Below are positions 25,357 through 33,791 of a DNA stretch of 64,000 nucleotides, piece by piece. The notes beneath the pieces were generated by a model. That model saw only the letters and a list, made by a program, of their open reading frames with translations, was not told the origin of the DNA and did no database searches. Source of the DNA: CAVVSD01 sp963837655 (GTDB lineage: Bacteria; Actinomycetota; Thermoleophilia; Solirubrobacterales; Solirubrobacteraceae); assembly GCA_963837655.1 (NCBI GenBank), contig CAWIOK010000017.1, forward strand, positions 62,001 through 126,000, given 5' to 3'. Position 1 is the first letter of the stretch, and each line of letters begins with the position of its first letter. A program made the position numbers and the translations under genes.

Positions 25357-26211
25357 GTGCGTCTCGGCCTGCACGCGCTGGGGATCGGGACGGGCGCGCG
25401 ACGCGAGGTCATCGACGCGGTCGCGGCCGGCGCCGAGGCTGCCGGGTTCGCGACGCTGTGGGCGGGCGAGCACGTCGTGATGGTCGACGAGCCGGCGTCG
25501 CGTTACCCGTACACCGACGACGGCCGGATCGCGGTGCCCGCCGAGGCCGACTGGCTCGACCCGCTCATCGGCCTGAGCTTCGCGGCCGCTGCGACCACCA
25601 CGATCGCGCTCGCGACGGGCGTGCTCCTGCTGCCCGAGCACAACCCCGTGCTCGTCGCCAAGCAGGCTGCTCCGCTGGACGTCCTCAGCGGCGGGCGGCT
25701 CACACTCGGCGTGGGGGTGGGGTGGTCCCGGGAGGAGTTCGAGGCGCTCGGCGTGCCGTTCGAGCGCCGCGGGCAGCGCGCCGCGGAGTACGTGGCGGCG
25801 ATGCGGACCCTGTGGGCCGAGGACGTCGCGTCGTTCGACGGGGAGTTCGCCCGGTTCGACGCGATCCGCGTGAACCCCAAGCCCGTCCGCGACCGGCGCA
25901 TCCCCGTGATGCTGGGCGGCAACAGCGACGCGGCGCTGCGGCGCGCGGCGGCATGGGGCGACGGGTGGTACGGCTTCAACGTCGCGGGGATCGACGCGGT
26001 GCGCGAGCGCGTGGCGACGCTCCACGGGCTCTGTCGGGAGGCGGGCCGCGCGCCGTCGCAGCTGCACGTGGCCGTCGCGCTCACCGGGCAGGCGGACGTC
26101 GCCGAGCTCGAAGCGGCGGGCGTCGACGAGCTCGTGCTGGTGGAGAGCCCGCCCGAGGACCCGGGCGCCGCGGCGGCGTGGGCCGCCTGGCTCGCCTCCC
26201 GCTGGACCTAG
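25357..26211 (+). CDS. LLM-class flavin/F420-dependent oxidoreductase
   Basis: 284 residues from GTG 25357. A bacterial-luciferase-like TIM barrel is shown by AAGFATLWAGEHVVM, ALATGVLLLPEHNPVLVAKQ, GRLTLGVGVGWSREEFEALG and RIPVMLGGNSDAALRRAA. This pattern fits the F420-dependent actinobacterial group, but flavin use cannot be excluded. Substrate unknown. It follows typA closely and overlaps the convergent small gene by 4 bases. Confidence 0.85.
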   Translation: MRLGLHALGIGTGARREVIDAVAAGAEAAGFATLWAGEHVVMVDEPASRYPYTDDGRIAVPAEADWLDPLIGLSFAAAATTTIALATGVLLLPEHNPVLVAKQAAPLDVLSGGRLTLGVGVGWSREEFEALGVPFERRGQRAAEYVAAMRTLWAEDVASFDGEFARFDAIRVNPKPVRDRRIPVMLGGNSDAALRRAAAWGDGWYGFNVAGIDAVRERVATLHGLCREAGRAPSQLHVAVALTGQADVAELEAAGVDELVLVESPPEDPGAAAAWAAWLASRWT

Positions 26212-26549
26212 CGCCGGGTCGGGAACCAGCAGCGGGCGCCGTCGCGGTCGCGCTCGGCGATCACGCCCTCCTCGCCCGACCAGAACGCCTCGTCGTCGTC
26301 GCTCGTCAGCTTCACGCCTGCGGCTGGGTCGTCGACGATCCGGATGCGCCCCCGGTGCACGAGGTCGTCGAAGTCGCCGTGCGTCATGCTGCCGGCGTCG
26401 AGGACGTGGTCGCCGACGTAGAAGCCGTAGTCGGTCCGCAGGCGACCGCGGACGGCTCGCGCCTGCGCCTCGTCGGCGCCGTGGAGCTCGTCGATGAGCC
26501 CCTTGATCTCGGCCGCCTCGTGGTGCTCGAACCAGTTGCGCCTCACCAC
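26208..26549 (-). CDS. Small hypothetical protein coupled to the PPOX-like gene
   Basis: 113 residues from GTG 26549 (or the adjacent GTG 26546), both overlapping the upstream stop as GTGGTGA. Soluble and acidic, with WFEHHEAAEIKGLIDELHG, LRTDYGFYVGDHVLDAG and CWFPTRR at the end. No known family recognised. Its coupling implies a shared role with the flavin-binding protein before it. Confidence 0.55.
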   Translation of the reverse strand: MVRRNWFEHHEAAEIKGLIDELHGADEAQARAVRGRLRTDYGFYVGDHVLDAGSMTHGDFDDLVHRGRIRIVDDPAAGVKLTSDDDEAFWSGEEGVIAERDRDGARCWFPTRR

Positions 26550-27061
26550 GGGAGGCTCGTGCTGGTCCAGTGCGTCAGCCCCTTGAGGTCCTCCGCCTTG
26601 TGCACGTGCCGGGGCGGGGTCTGGAACGTCGCGTAGGGCCGCAGGCGCAGGACGACGCGGTGCTCGCGCCGGCACATCGCCTCGACGTCGGGGCGGGCGG
26701 ACTCCGGCATCGGCTCGCCGGCCATGATCTGGGAGACCGCCATCATCTGGTCGACCGCGTGGTCGATGTCGTCGTCCACGTCCGCGTCGCAGTAGACCTG
26801 CAGGTAGCTCATCGGCCACTGCTCGTCCAGGACGCAGAGGGTCACCTTGCCGTCGCGGCGGACGGACTTCGTCTTCGCCCGGTCGCGCATGCTCGACACA
26901 CGCAGGTCGTCGTCACCGGCGACGACGTAGTAGACGATCGACATCGACGGGCCGTGGCCCTGACGCGGGTACCCGAACACGGCGGTGCGGTGCTCGCGGA
27001 CGAACGCCCTGCGTTGCTCCCGCAGCGCCTCTGTGTCCTCGGTGATCGAAGGATCGCTCAT
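26543..27061 (-). CDS. Pyridoxamine 5'-phosphate oxidase-family (FMN/F420-binding split-barrel) protein
   Basis: 172 residues from ATG 27061. REHRTAVFGYPRQGHGPSMS, RVSSMRDRAKTKSVRRDGKV and TLCVLDEQWPMSYLQVYCDA are the split-barrel strands with the cofactor-phosphate-binding Arg/Lys. In actinobacteria such proteins are often F420- or FMN-dependent reductases rather than true PdxH. The extra C-terminal region after about 110 is alpha-helical. Start upstream of the small coupled gene. Confidence 0.75.
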   Translation of the reverse strand: MSDPSITEDTEALREQRRAFVREHRTAVFGYPRQGHGPSMSIVYYVVAGDDDLRVSSMRDRAKTKSVRRDGKVTLCVLDEQWPMSYLQVYCDADVDDDIDHAVDQMMAVSQIMAGEPMPESARPDVEAMCRREHRVVLRLRPYATFQTPPRHVHKAEDLKGLTHWTSTSLPW

Positions 27062-27073
27062 GCGCGCATCCTG

Positions 27074-27865
27074 CTACACGGTCAGCGCCACCGCCTCGCC
27101 GATGGGCAGCCAGCGGACGCTGTCGCGCACCTCGGACGGAGCCTCGGCCAACTCGCGCTCCACCGCCGCGCGGCCTTCCTTGAAGTGCTTCCAGCCCTCG
27201 TAGTGCAGCGGGATCGTCACCCGCGGCCGCACGAGGCCGCACAGCTCGATCGCCTCCCGGGCGGTCATGGTGTAGTGCACCGGGCCCGTGACGGGGAACC
27301 GCACGCCGCCCAGGTGCAGGATCGCCGTGTCGACCTGCAGGCGGTCGGCCACCTCGCGGACGCCGTCGTACAGCACCGTGTCGCCGGAGATCCACAGGAC
27401 GCCGTGCTCCTGGCCGTCCCAGCGCAGCGCGAACCCCACGACGTCGCCCACGATCGGGCGGCTGAGCGGCGGGCCGTGGCGGCACGGGGTCGCGGTCACC
27501 TCGATCGACGGCTTGCCGCGCGACTCCAGCCACGTGCTGTGCCAGAACCCCAGCCCGCGGACGTCGCCGGTCAGGCGCGCGGCACCGGACAGCGTCGTGA
27601 CGATCGAGCCGGCGGACGGCAGCAAGGCGCGCCCCGCGGGGTCGAGGTTGTCGTCGTGGTGCTCGTGGGTGAGCAGCACCGCGTCGATCGGGCCGAGCTC
27701 CTGCGCCGGGATCGCCGGGCCCGCGAGCTTGACCGACCCGGTCCCCCAGCCGAAGCGGTAGCTCCGGCCGGGGGGATCGAACGTCGGGTCCGTGAGCAGC
27801 CGCCAGCCACCCACCTCGATGAGCGCCGTCGGCCCGCCGATGTGGGTGATGCGGACGCCCGTCAT
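27074..27865 (-). CDS. Metallo-beta-lactamase-fold hydrolase (UlaG/NAPE-PLD-like)
   Basis: 263 residues from ATG 27865, overlapping the upstream stop (ATGA). ITHIGGPTALIEVGGWRLLT, LLTHEHHDDNLD with the metal-binding His/Asp set, LWISGDTVLY and IPLHYEGWKHF give the UlaG-like pattern. No signal peptide, so cytoplasmic. Substrate unknown. Co-translated with the alpha/beta hydrolase. Confidence 0.85.
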   Translation of the reverse strand: MTGVRITHIGGPTALIEVGGWRLLTDPTFDPPGRSYRFGWGTGSVKLAGPAIPAQELGPIDAVLLTHEHHDDNLDPAGRALLPSAGSIVTTLSGAARLTGDVRGLGFWHSTWLESRGKPSIEVTATPCRHGPPLSRPIVGDVVGFALRWDGQEHGVLWISGDTVLYDGVREVADRLQVDTAILHLGGVRFPVTGPVHYTMTAREAIELCGLVRPRVTIPLHYEGWKHFKEGRAAVERELAEAPSEVRDSVRWLPIGEAVALTV

Positions 27866-28878
27866 GCGGTGGCGGGCTTCTTCGCGTGCTCGAGCGCCCA
27901 GTCCAGGACCGTGTCGGCGATCCTCTCCCAGCCCTCGCCCGCGATCATGAGGTGCGGCCCCTCGAACTCGATGATCTCCGTGGTGGTGTCGGACGTGTAG
28001 TGCTTGCGGTTGGACTGCTGCACGGAGGGCGGCATGATGTGGTCCTCGGTCCCGGACACGAACAGCAGCGGGGCGCGGTCGTCGTTGTGGTAGTCGACCC
28101 AGGTGTCCTGATGGCCGGGCTGGATGTTCGCCAGGACGCTGTCCCAGAGGATGCCGCCGGACGCCGGGATGTGGTACCGCTGGTACAGCCGGCGGGACTC
28201 CTCCTCCTCGAACCCGTTCGTGAACGCGTAGTGCCATTGGTCGTGCGAGAACCCGACAGCCTTGTGGCGGTTCGCGGGGTTCTTCAGGACCTCGAACGTC
28301 GAGCGGATCTGCGAGAGCGGCGTCACGCGCACGCCCTCCGTCGGGGCTGAGTTCAGCGAGACCCCGGCGGCGCCCCGGCCGTGGTCGAGCAGGATCTGGG
28401 TGATCGCTCCGCCGGCGGAGTGGCCGATGACGATCGGCGGCTGGCCCAGCGCGTCGATCGCCTCCTCGAAGTGGGCGATGATCTCCGGGAACTTGACCTG
28501 CTCGATGGGCGTCGGGTCGGCGTTGAGCGCCTCGACCTCCACTTCGAAGCCCGGATAGGCGGGGGCGATCACCTTGAAGCCGCGGGCCTGGTAGTGCCTG
28601 ATCCAGTGCTCCCAGCTCCTGGGCGTCACCCAGAAGCCGTGCACCAGGACGATGGTGTCGGGGGCGGACATCGGTCTCCCTTCGATGGGGTTGACGGACA
28701 CGAGCTCGATGCAGAGCTCCTGGGTCCGTTCGATGACGCCGTGCAGATGCGCCTGGTCGCGCACCGGGCCGGTGACGATCGTCGTGCCGTCGGCCCGCCG
28801 CAGCTCCATGCCCTCGAACAGCACGCCGAAGCGGTCGCCGATCTCACCGAGGAGCACGAACTCGTAGCGCGTCGCCAT
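27862..28878 (-). CDS. Alpha/beta hydrolase fused to a small N-terminal domain
   Basis: 338 residues from ATG 28878. Residues 1-67 (MATRYEFVLLGEIGDRFG to IELVSVNP) look like a complete small actinobacterial protein; residues 70-338 are an alpha/beta hydrolase (TIVLVHGFWVTPRSWEHW, nucleophile elbow VIGHSAGGAI, acid FVSGTEDHIM, His in FEGPHLMIAGEG). An internal ATG at 28671 (MSAPDTIVLVHGF) is preceded by AAGGGAG (28676-28682), so a separate 269-residue hydrolase may also be made. A GGAGGG lies upstream of 28878. Substrate unknown. Confidence 0.8.
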   Translation of the reverse strand: MATRYEFVLLGEIGDRFGVLFEGMELRRADGTTIVTGPVRDQAHLHGVIERTQELCIELVSVNPIEGRPMSAPDTIVLVHGFWVTPRSWEHWIRHYQARGFKVIAPAYPGFEVEVEALNADPTPIEQVKFPEIIAHFEEAIDALGQPPIVIGHSAGGAITQILLDHGRGAAGVSLNSAPTEGVRVTPLSQIRSTFEVLKNPANRHKAVGFSHDQWHYAFTNGFEEEESRRLYQRYHIPASGGILWDSVLANIQPGHQDTWVDYHNDDRAPLLFVSGTEDHIMPPSVQQSNRKHYTSDTTTEIIEFEGPHLMIAGEGWERIADTVLDWALEHAKKPATA

Positions 28879-28945
28879 CGCCCGGCGACCCTCCCGCGCG
28901 GGTAGGTGACGCGTCACCCCCGCCCGAGGATTTCACCTGGGTGAG

Positions 28946-31201
28946 TCAGAGGAGCCCGTCGTCGCGGGCGCGCGTGATCGCCGCGGCGCGCGAGGAGACG
29001 CCGAGCTTGCGGTAGATCGCCTTGACGTGGCTGTGGACGGTGTTGAAGGACAGGTAGAGCTCCCGGCCGATGTCGCGCTCCGTGAGGCCGCTGCGCAGCA
29101 GTCGCAGCACGGTGAGCTCGCGTTCGCTGAGCGCGTCGCGCGACGCACGACCCATGCGCGCGGCCCGCTTGGCGGCGGCCAGCCGTGCGGGGAGCGCCGC
29201 CGGGTCGGTGCAGCCCGCCAGGATCTGCTCCGCCTCCGCGAAGACCTCTCCAGCCCGGGTGCGCGCTCCGGCCGTCGCCAGATGGGCTGCGAGCTCGATC
29301 ATGCTGTCGACAAGGTCGAGCGGCTGGCCCCAGAGTCGCCGCAGGAACACGCCGCGCTCGAGCTCGGGCAGCGCCTCGTCGAGCCGGCCATGGGCGGCCA
29401 GCGCGACGCCGTATGCCGTGTGCACCTCGCCCTCCTCGATCGCGTCCAGCAGGCCGCACGTGCGCGCGAGCTCGACCGCCTCCAGCGCCAGGCGCATCTG
29501 CTCCTCGCGATCCTCGCGGCGACCCGCGATGAGCGACAGATCGGCGATCGCGGCGACGCCGACGATCCACTGGTCCGTCGCCGGCGCGAGCCGCGTCGTC
29601 TCCTCCAGCCAGCGTTCGGCCTCGTCGAGATTGTCCTGGCAGAGGTGCGCCCAGCCGATCGCCCACGTGATCACGGCCCGCCACGGCGAGTCGGGGCCCT
29701 CGAGCTCCACGGAGCGCATGCCGTGCTCGAGGATCGCGGACGCGTCCCCCCAGCCGAACGTCGTACCGAGCACCGACAGGCTGGACTCCAGCGACGCGAA
29801 CCCGTCCGGCAGCGGACCGTCGTCGAGCCCGCCCAGCTCGCGAGCTCGGCGCACGGCCGTCCGCATGACCTCCCCGCGCCCACGCAGCGCCGCGACCCAC
29901 GCCTTGACGAGGAGCAGGCGGGCGTCCCCGTCGACGATCTCATCGGGGAACCGCCGCAGCCACTCGGCGACCGACGCGGTGCGGCCGACGTTGGCGTAGT
30001 GCACCCAGCTCTCGGTGATGAGCCGACCGGCCTCCGGATACGCGCCCGCCGAGACGGCGTGGTGGATCGCCTCGTCGGCCGTCCCGTGCTCGCTGTGCCA
30101 CTCGTACGCGCGCAGGTGCAGGGTGGGGACGAGGTCGGGCTCGCGGCGCTCCAGCTCGACGCGGAGGATCTGCGCGAACAGGTGGTGGAACCGGAACCAC
30201 CGCCCGCCGTCGTCGAGCGGGAGCAGGAACAGGTTGGTGCGGGCGAGCTCCTGCAGCGCGCCGGACGAGCCAGGCTCGCCGACGACGGCGCGGCACAGCG
30301 GGGCGCAGAACCGCTCGAGGACGGCCGTCCGCAGCATGAACCGCTGGAGCTCGGGGCCGTGGGCGGCAAGCACCTCGCTGGCGAGGAAGTCGACGACGTG
30401 GGCGCTCGTGCCGTCGAAGGCCCGGACGAGGCCGGGCCGGTCGTCGGAGCCAGCGAGCGACAGCGCGGCGAGGTAGATCCCGGCCGGCCAGCCCTCGGTC
30501 CGGGCGACGAGGAGCTCGACGTCGTGCGTCGCGAGCTGCAGGTCGAGCCGCTCGTTGAGGAACTCGGCGGCCTCGTCGGTCGTGAAGCGCAGGTCGTCGG
30601 CGCGCAGCTCGAGCAGCTGGCCGCGTGCTCGCAGCACGCCGAGCGGCAGCGCCGGGTCGGTGCGCGTGCAGAGGACGAGCTGGACCGAGGCCGGGAGACG
30701 CTCGACGAACCACGCGACGCTCTCGCGGGTCGAGTGCGCGGTGAGGCGGTGGAAGTCGTCGAGGACCAGCACGACCTCGGGCTGCTCGGCCAGCGCGTTG
30801 ACGAGGCGGGGGAGGACCACCTCCAGCAGCGGCGCGGCAGCGACGAGCGGTGCGAGCGTGTCGCGGTCGAGGGCGGGGCACGCACGGGCGAGCGCCTCGA
30901 CGACGTGCGACCACAGCACCACGGCGTCGTCGTCGCCCTCGTCGACCGTCACCCACGCGACGGGTCGCTCGGCCGACTCGCTCTCGCGCCACGCAGCGAG
31001 GAGCGTCGACTTGCCGAACCCGGCGGGACAGGCGACGAGGCTCAACCTGCGGTCGCGACCGGACCGCAGCTGTCCGAAGAGCCGATCGCGCGCGACGATC
31101 TGGGCGGGCACCACGGGCGGATGGAGCTTCGTGACGAGGAGGATGGGGGCGTCGGGCCGGCTCGTCCCCTGGTCGACGGCGGTCACGCCGCCGATTCTCA
31201 T
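28946..31201 (-). CDS. MalT-like LuxR-family ATP-dependent transcriptional regulator (LAL type)
   Basis: 751 residues from ATG 31201, with AGGA 4-5 bases upstream. A STAND-type NTPase (Walker A CPAGFGKST near 55; Walker B VVLVLDDFH near 135), winged-helix and TPR-like middle regions, and a C-terminal LuxR helix-turn-helix (LSERELTVLRLLRSGLTERD, then LYLSFNTVHSHVKAIYRKLG). Such proteins bind DNA after sensing a small inducer with ATP. It diverges from the methyltransferase gene with a 64-base gap and may control it. Confidence 0.9.
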   Translation of the reverse strand: MRIGGVTAVDQGTSRPDAPILLVTKLHPPVVPAQIVARDRLFGQLRSGRDRRLSLVACPAGFGKSTLLAAWRESESAERPVAWVTVDEGDDDAVVLWSHVVEALARACPALDRDTLAPLVAAAPLLEVVLPRLVNALAEQPEVVLVLDDFHRLTAHSTRESVAWFVERLPASVQLVLCTRTDPALPLGVLRARGQLLELRADDLRFTTDEAAEFLNERLDLQLATHDVELLVARTEGWPAGIYLAALSLAGSDDRPGLVRAFDGTSAHVVDFLASEVLAAHGPELQRFMLRTAVLERFCAPLCRAVVGEPGSSGALQELARTNLFLLPLDDGGRWFRFHHLFAQILRVELERREPDLVPTLHLRAYEWHSEHGTADEAIHHAVSAGAYPEAGRLITESWVHYANVGRTASVAEWLRRFPDEIVDGDARLLLVKAWVAALRGRGEVMRTAVRRARELGGLDDGPLPDGFASLESSLSVLGTTFGWGDASAILEHGMRSVELEGPDSPWRAVITWAIGWAHLCQDNLDEAERWLEETTRLAPATDQWIVGVAAIADLSLIAGRREDREEQMRLALEAVELARTCGLLDAIEEGEVHTAYGVALAAHGRLDEALPELERGVFLRRLWGQPLDLVDSMIELAAHLATAGARTRAGEVFAEAEQILAGCTDPAALPARLAAAKRAARMGRASRDALSERELTVLRLLRSGLTERDIGRELYLSFNTVHSHVKAIYRKLGVSSRAAAITRARDDGLL

Positions 31202-31265
31202 GGATTCCTGAGATTGCGGCCACTGTTGCAAACGGCACGACCGAGGCGGACGATGTCCACCAGCC

Positions 31266-32261
31266 ATGTCAGGCGAGGAACCCTCAGCAGTCCTCCGCCG
31301 CCTCATCGACGGGCACAAGGTCACGCAGGCCATCCGCGTCGCGGTCGAACTCGGCCTGCCCGACCGCATCGCGGCCGGCATGCGCGACCCGGCAGAGCTC
31401 GCCACAGCCACCGACGCGGACCCGCCGTCGCTCCGACGGCTCCTGCGGGCGCTCGCGGCCATCAGCGTCGTGACGCAGGACGAGGCCGGGCTGGTGGACC
31501 TGACGCCGGTCGGGGAGGGCCTGCGCTCCGACGCGGCGGAGCCGCTGGCGGGCTGGGCGCGCTTCTGCGGCTCCGAGGACACCGCCCGCGCCTGGGGCGA
31601 ACTCCTCCACAGCGTCCGCACGGGCGAGAGCGCCTACCGGCACGTGCACGGCATGGACGCTTGGGAGTATCGGACGACGCACCCGGAGTCGGCGGCCGTC
31701 TTCGACGCCGCGATGACGGACCTGTCCCGCCGGACGAACCCGTCGCTGCTCGAGGCGTACGACTTCTCGCGCTTCGGCACGGTCGTCGACGTCGGTGGCG
31801 GCCGCGGTGCGCTGGTGAGCGCGCTGCTCGCGGCGCATCCCCACCAGCACGGCGTGCTGTTCGACCTCCCGCATGTCGTCGCGGGCGCCGGATCGGGCGA
31901 TCGCCTGCGCGTGGTCGGAGGCAGCTTCTTCGACGGCGTGCCGGCCGGAGGCGACGCCTACCTGCTGCGGGCGATCCTGCACGACTGGCCCGACGACGAC
32001 TGCGTGCGGATCCTCGGCGCCTGCCGGGCGGCCATGGGCGACGGGGCGACGCTCCTGGTCATCGAACGCGATTTGGCCGATGGCCTGCAGGAGGCCGCGC
32101 TGAGCGACCTGAACATGCTCGTCGGCCCCGGAGGTCAGGAGCGGACGCGGGCCGAGTACGCGTCGTTGCTGGCGACCGCCGGGCTGCGCCTCACCGCGGC
32201 GTGGCCGAGCGCGCGCGGGCTGCACGTGTACGAGGCGACGGTGGTCAACCGCGCGGACTAG
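31266..32261 (+). CDS. O-methyltransferase (plant COMT/hydroxyneurosporene-like)
   Basis: 331 residues from ATG 31266. An N-terminal dimerisation/winged-helix domain (VTQAIRVAVELGLPDRIAAG; PPSLRRLLRALAAI) precedes a SAM-binding core (TVVDVGGGRGALVSALLAAHP, then GVLFDLPHVV and RAILHDWPDDDCVRIL, with the catalytic-type HDW). This family methylates hydroxyl groups of small aromatic or polyketide-type metabolites. No other secondary-metabolite gene is adjacent, so its substrate is open. Hairpin TCGGA/TCCGA (32282-32294) follows its stop. Confidence 0.85.
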   Translation: MSGEEPSAVLRRLIDGHKVTQAIRVAVELGLPDRIAAGMRDPAELATATDADPPSLRRLLRALAAISVVTQDEAGLVDLTPVGEGLRSDAAEPLAGWARFCGSEDTARAWGELLHSVRTGESAYRHVHGMDAWEYRTTHPESAAVFDAAMTDLSRRTNPSLLEAYDFSRFGTVVDVGGGRGALVSALLAAHPHQHGVLFDLPHVVAGAGSGDRLRVVGGSFFDGVPAGGDAYLLRAILHDWPDDDCVRILGACRAAMGDGATLLVIERDLADGLQEAALSDLNMLVGPGGQERTRAEYASLLATAGLRLTAAWPSARGLHVYEATVVNRAD

Positions 32262-32299
32262 AAGCTGCAGCCGGGCGGCGGTCGGACCGTCCGATCTGC

Positions 32300-32598
32300 C
32301 TAGGGCACCGATACGGTGCTCTGGGCAGATTCCGTGCGCTTGGCGAGGAGCCTCTTCGGGGCCCGGGCGCGCCAGGCATACTCCTCGCAGGTCGTCGCGG
32401 CGATCGGGTGCGCCTCGAGGATGCCGGCGTCACGACCACGTGCCCGGCCCCCCGCAGCGAGCCGCGGACCGCCTCGGCGGACGCTGCCCGGCGCCCGTAG
32501 TGCACCGCCACGCGATCGCCCCGCTGCGCGAACGCCGACGCGACCGCCGCGCCGATCCCACGCGACCCTCCGGTGACGAGCACTGCCCTGGACGCCAT
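32300..32598 (-). pseudogene. Decayed short-chain dehydrogenase/reductase
   Basis: ATG 32598 begins a perfect SDR N-terminus (SRAVLVTGGSRGIGAAVASA, then RVAVHYGRRAASAEAV). After AGHVVV the sequence jumps, with a frame change, to AGILEAHPIAATTCEEYAW, which in SDRs follows the NNAG motif about 30 residues later. The catalytic Ser-Tyr-Lys region is absent and the frame ends at TAG (32300-32302). No functional enzyme is possible. Confidence 0.8.
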
Positions 32599-32760
32599 CC
32601 CGCGATGGTGGGCGCGGCAAGGTACCCTTCGGAGTCCGGCGGATTGCCCACTCGGCCGCGAGCACCGTCGTGTGCTCACCCGCGCAACGCGCCGTCCGCA
32701 AGGTCGGCGGCCAGTCTCGGGGGTCGGGAGTGTCACGCCGCCCAGGCATGAACACTCAGT

Positions 32761-32803
32761 CCTGGGACGTAGTAGTTCAGTGGTGATCGAGTCCGGGCAC
32801 GGA
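32761..32803 (+). pseudogene. tRNA-like relic (D-arm and T-arm sequences without anticodon arm)
   Basis: TAGTTCAGTGGT (32774-32785) is a typical tRNA D-arm, followed two bases later by TCGAGTCC (32788-32795), typical of a T-loop/T-stem. The anticodon and variable regions (about 30-35 nt) are missing, and a strong terminator of the kind that follows tRNA genes comes next. The acceptor ends do not pair well. I read it as a deleted tRNA gene, perhaps Gly- or Gln-like, not a functional RNA. Confidence 0.4.
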
Positions 32804-32823
32804 GCCCCGCGAGAGCGGGGCTT
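32804..32823 (+). terminator. Strong intrinsic terminator
   Basis: Perfect 8-bp stem AGCCCCGC/GCGGGGCT with a GAGA (GNRA) loop, followed by TT. It closes the tRNA-like relic and, read on the other strand, the carboxymuconolactone-decarboxylase-like gene. Confidence 0.8.
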
Positions 32824-32867
32824 TCGTGCGTTCGGGGTTCGGCGGCCGGGGTCGCCTGCCGTCAAAC

Positions 32868-33638
32868 TCAGACCTCCGTCTGGCGGCGCCCGACCTCGTC
32901 GTCGAGGATCGGCATCGCGAACTCGAGCGTGCCCAGTCCGAGCCCGACCGACAGCGCCATGACCTCGGCGAGCTCGCCCGGGGTCGCCCCGAGTCGCAGC
33001 GCGTTGCGTATGTGCACGCGCATGCCGGCGTGGTGCAGGTGCGTCGGGGAGGTGTCGAAGGCGAGGTAGATGAACTCACGCGTCTTCGCATCGAGCACCC
33101 CGAACCGGGCGGGCGCCGCCGAGAACGCCAGGTAGGCCTCGAGGAAGTCCGGTGCCAGCTCGAGCGTCGGATCGAGGAACGTCGCCCAGTACCCCCGCGC
33201 GGTCGTGTACTCCTCGCGGATCGCGTCCTGGCGCGGGGTCCACCGAACGGGCTCGGTGCGCAGTCCCTCCTCGTCGAGCACCTCCGTCAGCACGTCGATG
33301 TTCATGCCGTGCACGGCGAGCGTGACGGTCACGAACAGCACGTCGACGAGCTCCTCCTCCGTCGCCCCGGAGTCGAGCGCGGCGGTGATCGCGCGCCGCA
33401 GACCGACGGCGTCGCGATGGGTCAGGGCGGCGTTGAGCGTCACTTGCACGAACGCCCGGGTCTTCGGGTCCAGGTGCTCGCCGCGCTCGGCGGTGCGCTC
33501 GAGATCGAGCGCCGTCGCGACGTACGCCGGCGTGCGGCGCAGCGTGCGCTCCCACACGCCGTTCCACGGGGCGAACCGCGCGTGAGCCTGGGCGCTCAGA
33601 CCGTCGGCGTCGCCGTCGGTGCTGGGGTCGTCCGGCAT
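32868..33638 (-). CDS. Carboxymuconolactone decarboxylase/AhpD-family protein (two-repeat)
   Basis: 256 residues from ATG 33638, with a GGAGG-rich sequence just upstream. Two tandem CMD-type repeats: KTRAFVQVTLNAALTHRDAV onward (about 65-120) and KTREFIYLAFDTSPTHLHHA onward (about 185-240). The CxxC of AhpD peroxidases is absent, so alkylhydroperoxidase activity is unlikely; a decarboxylase-like role is possible but there is no matching pathway gene beside it. The 3' end faces the terminator at 32804. Confidence 0.8.
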   Translation of the reverse strand: MPDDPSTDGDADGLSAQAHARFAPWNGVWERTLRRTPAYVATALDLERTAERGEHLDPKTRAFVQVTLNAALTHRDAVGLRRAITAALDSGATEEELVDVLFVTVTLAVHGMNIDVLTEVLDEEGLRTEPVRWTPRQDAIREEYTTARGYWATFLDPTLELAPDFLEAYLAFSAAPARFGVLDAKTREFIYLAFDTSPTHLHHAGMRVHIRNALRLGATPGELAEVMALSVGLGLGTLEFAMPILDDEVGRRQTEV

Positions 33639-33748
33639 CCTCTCCTCCTCGGTCGGCACCGGGCCAACGATGCCAGACGAGATCGGCGGGGTCGATGACC
33701 GGCACCACGGTCGCCGCCCGGCGCCGCGCGCGTCTCGGCCAACGCGAC

Positions 33749-33774
33749 GAGACCCCCGGCGAGCCGGGGGTCTC
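33749..33774 (-). terminator. Long hairpin terminator
   Basis: Perfect 11-bp stem GAGACCCCCGG / CCGGGGGTCTC around CGAG, 18 bases beyond the stop of the 33792-34100 gene on the minus strand. The strongest hairpin I found in the window. Confidence 0.8.
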
Positions 33775-33791
33775 CCTCGGATCCAGGGCGA

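Noticed and set aside
29027..32500. Very long plus-strand open frame across the MalT-like regulator and the methyltransferase
   Set aside because: It is antisense to a clear LuxR-family protein and out of frame with the methyltransferase; composition is that of a GC-driven shadow frame.
32761..32823. Phage or integrative-element attachment site at the tRNA-like relic
   Set aside because: No integrase, direct repeat or mobile-element gene was found near it, so an att site is not supported.
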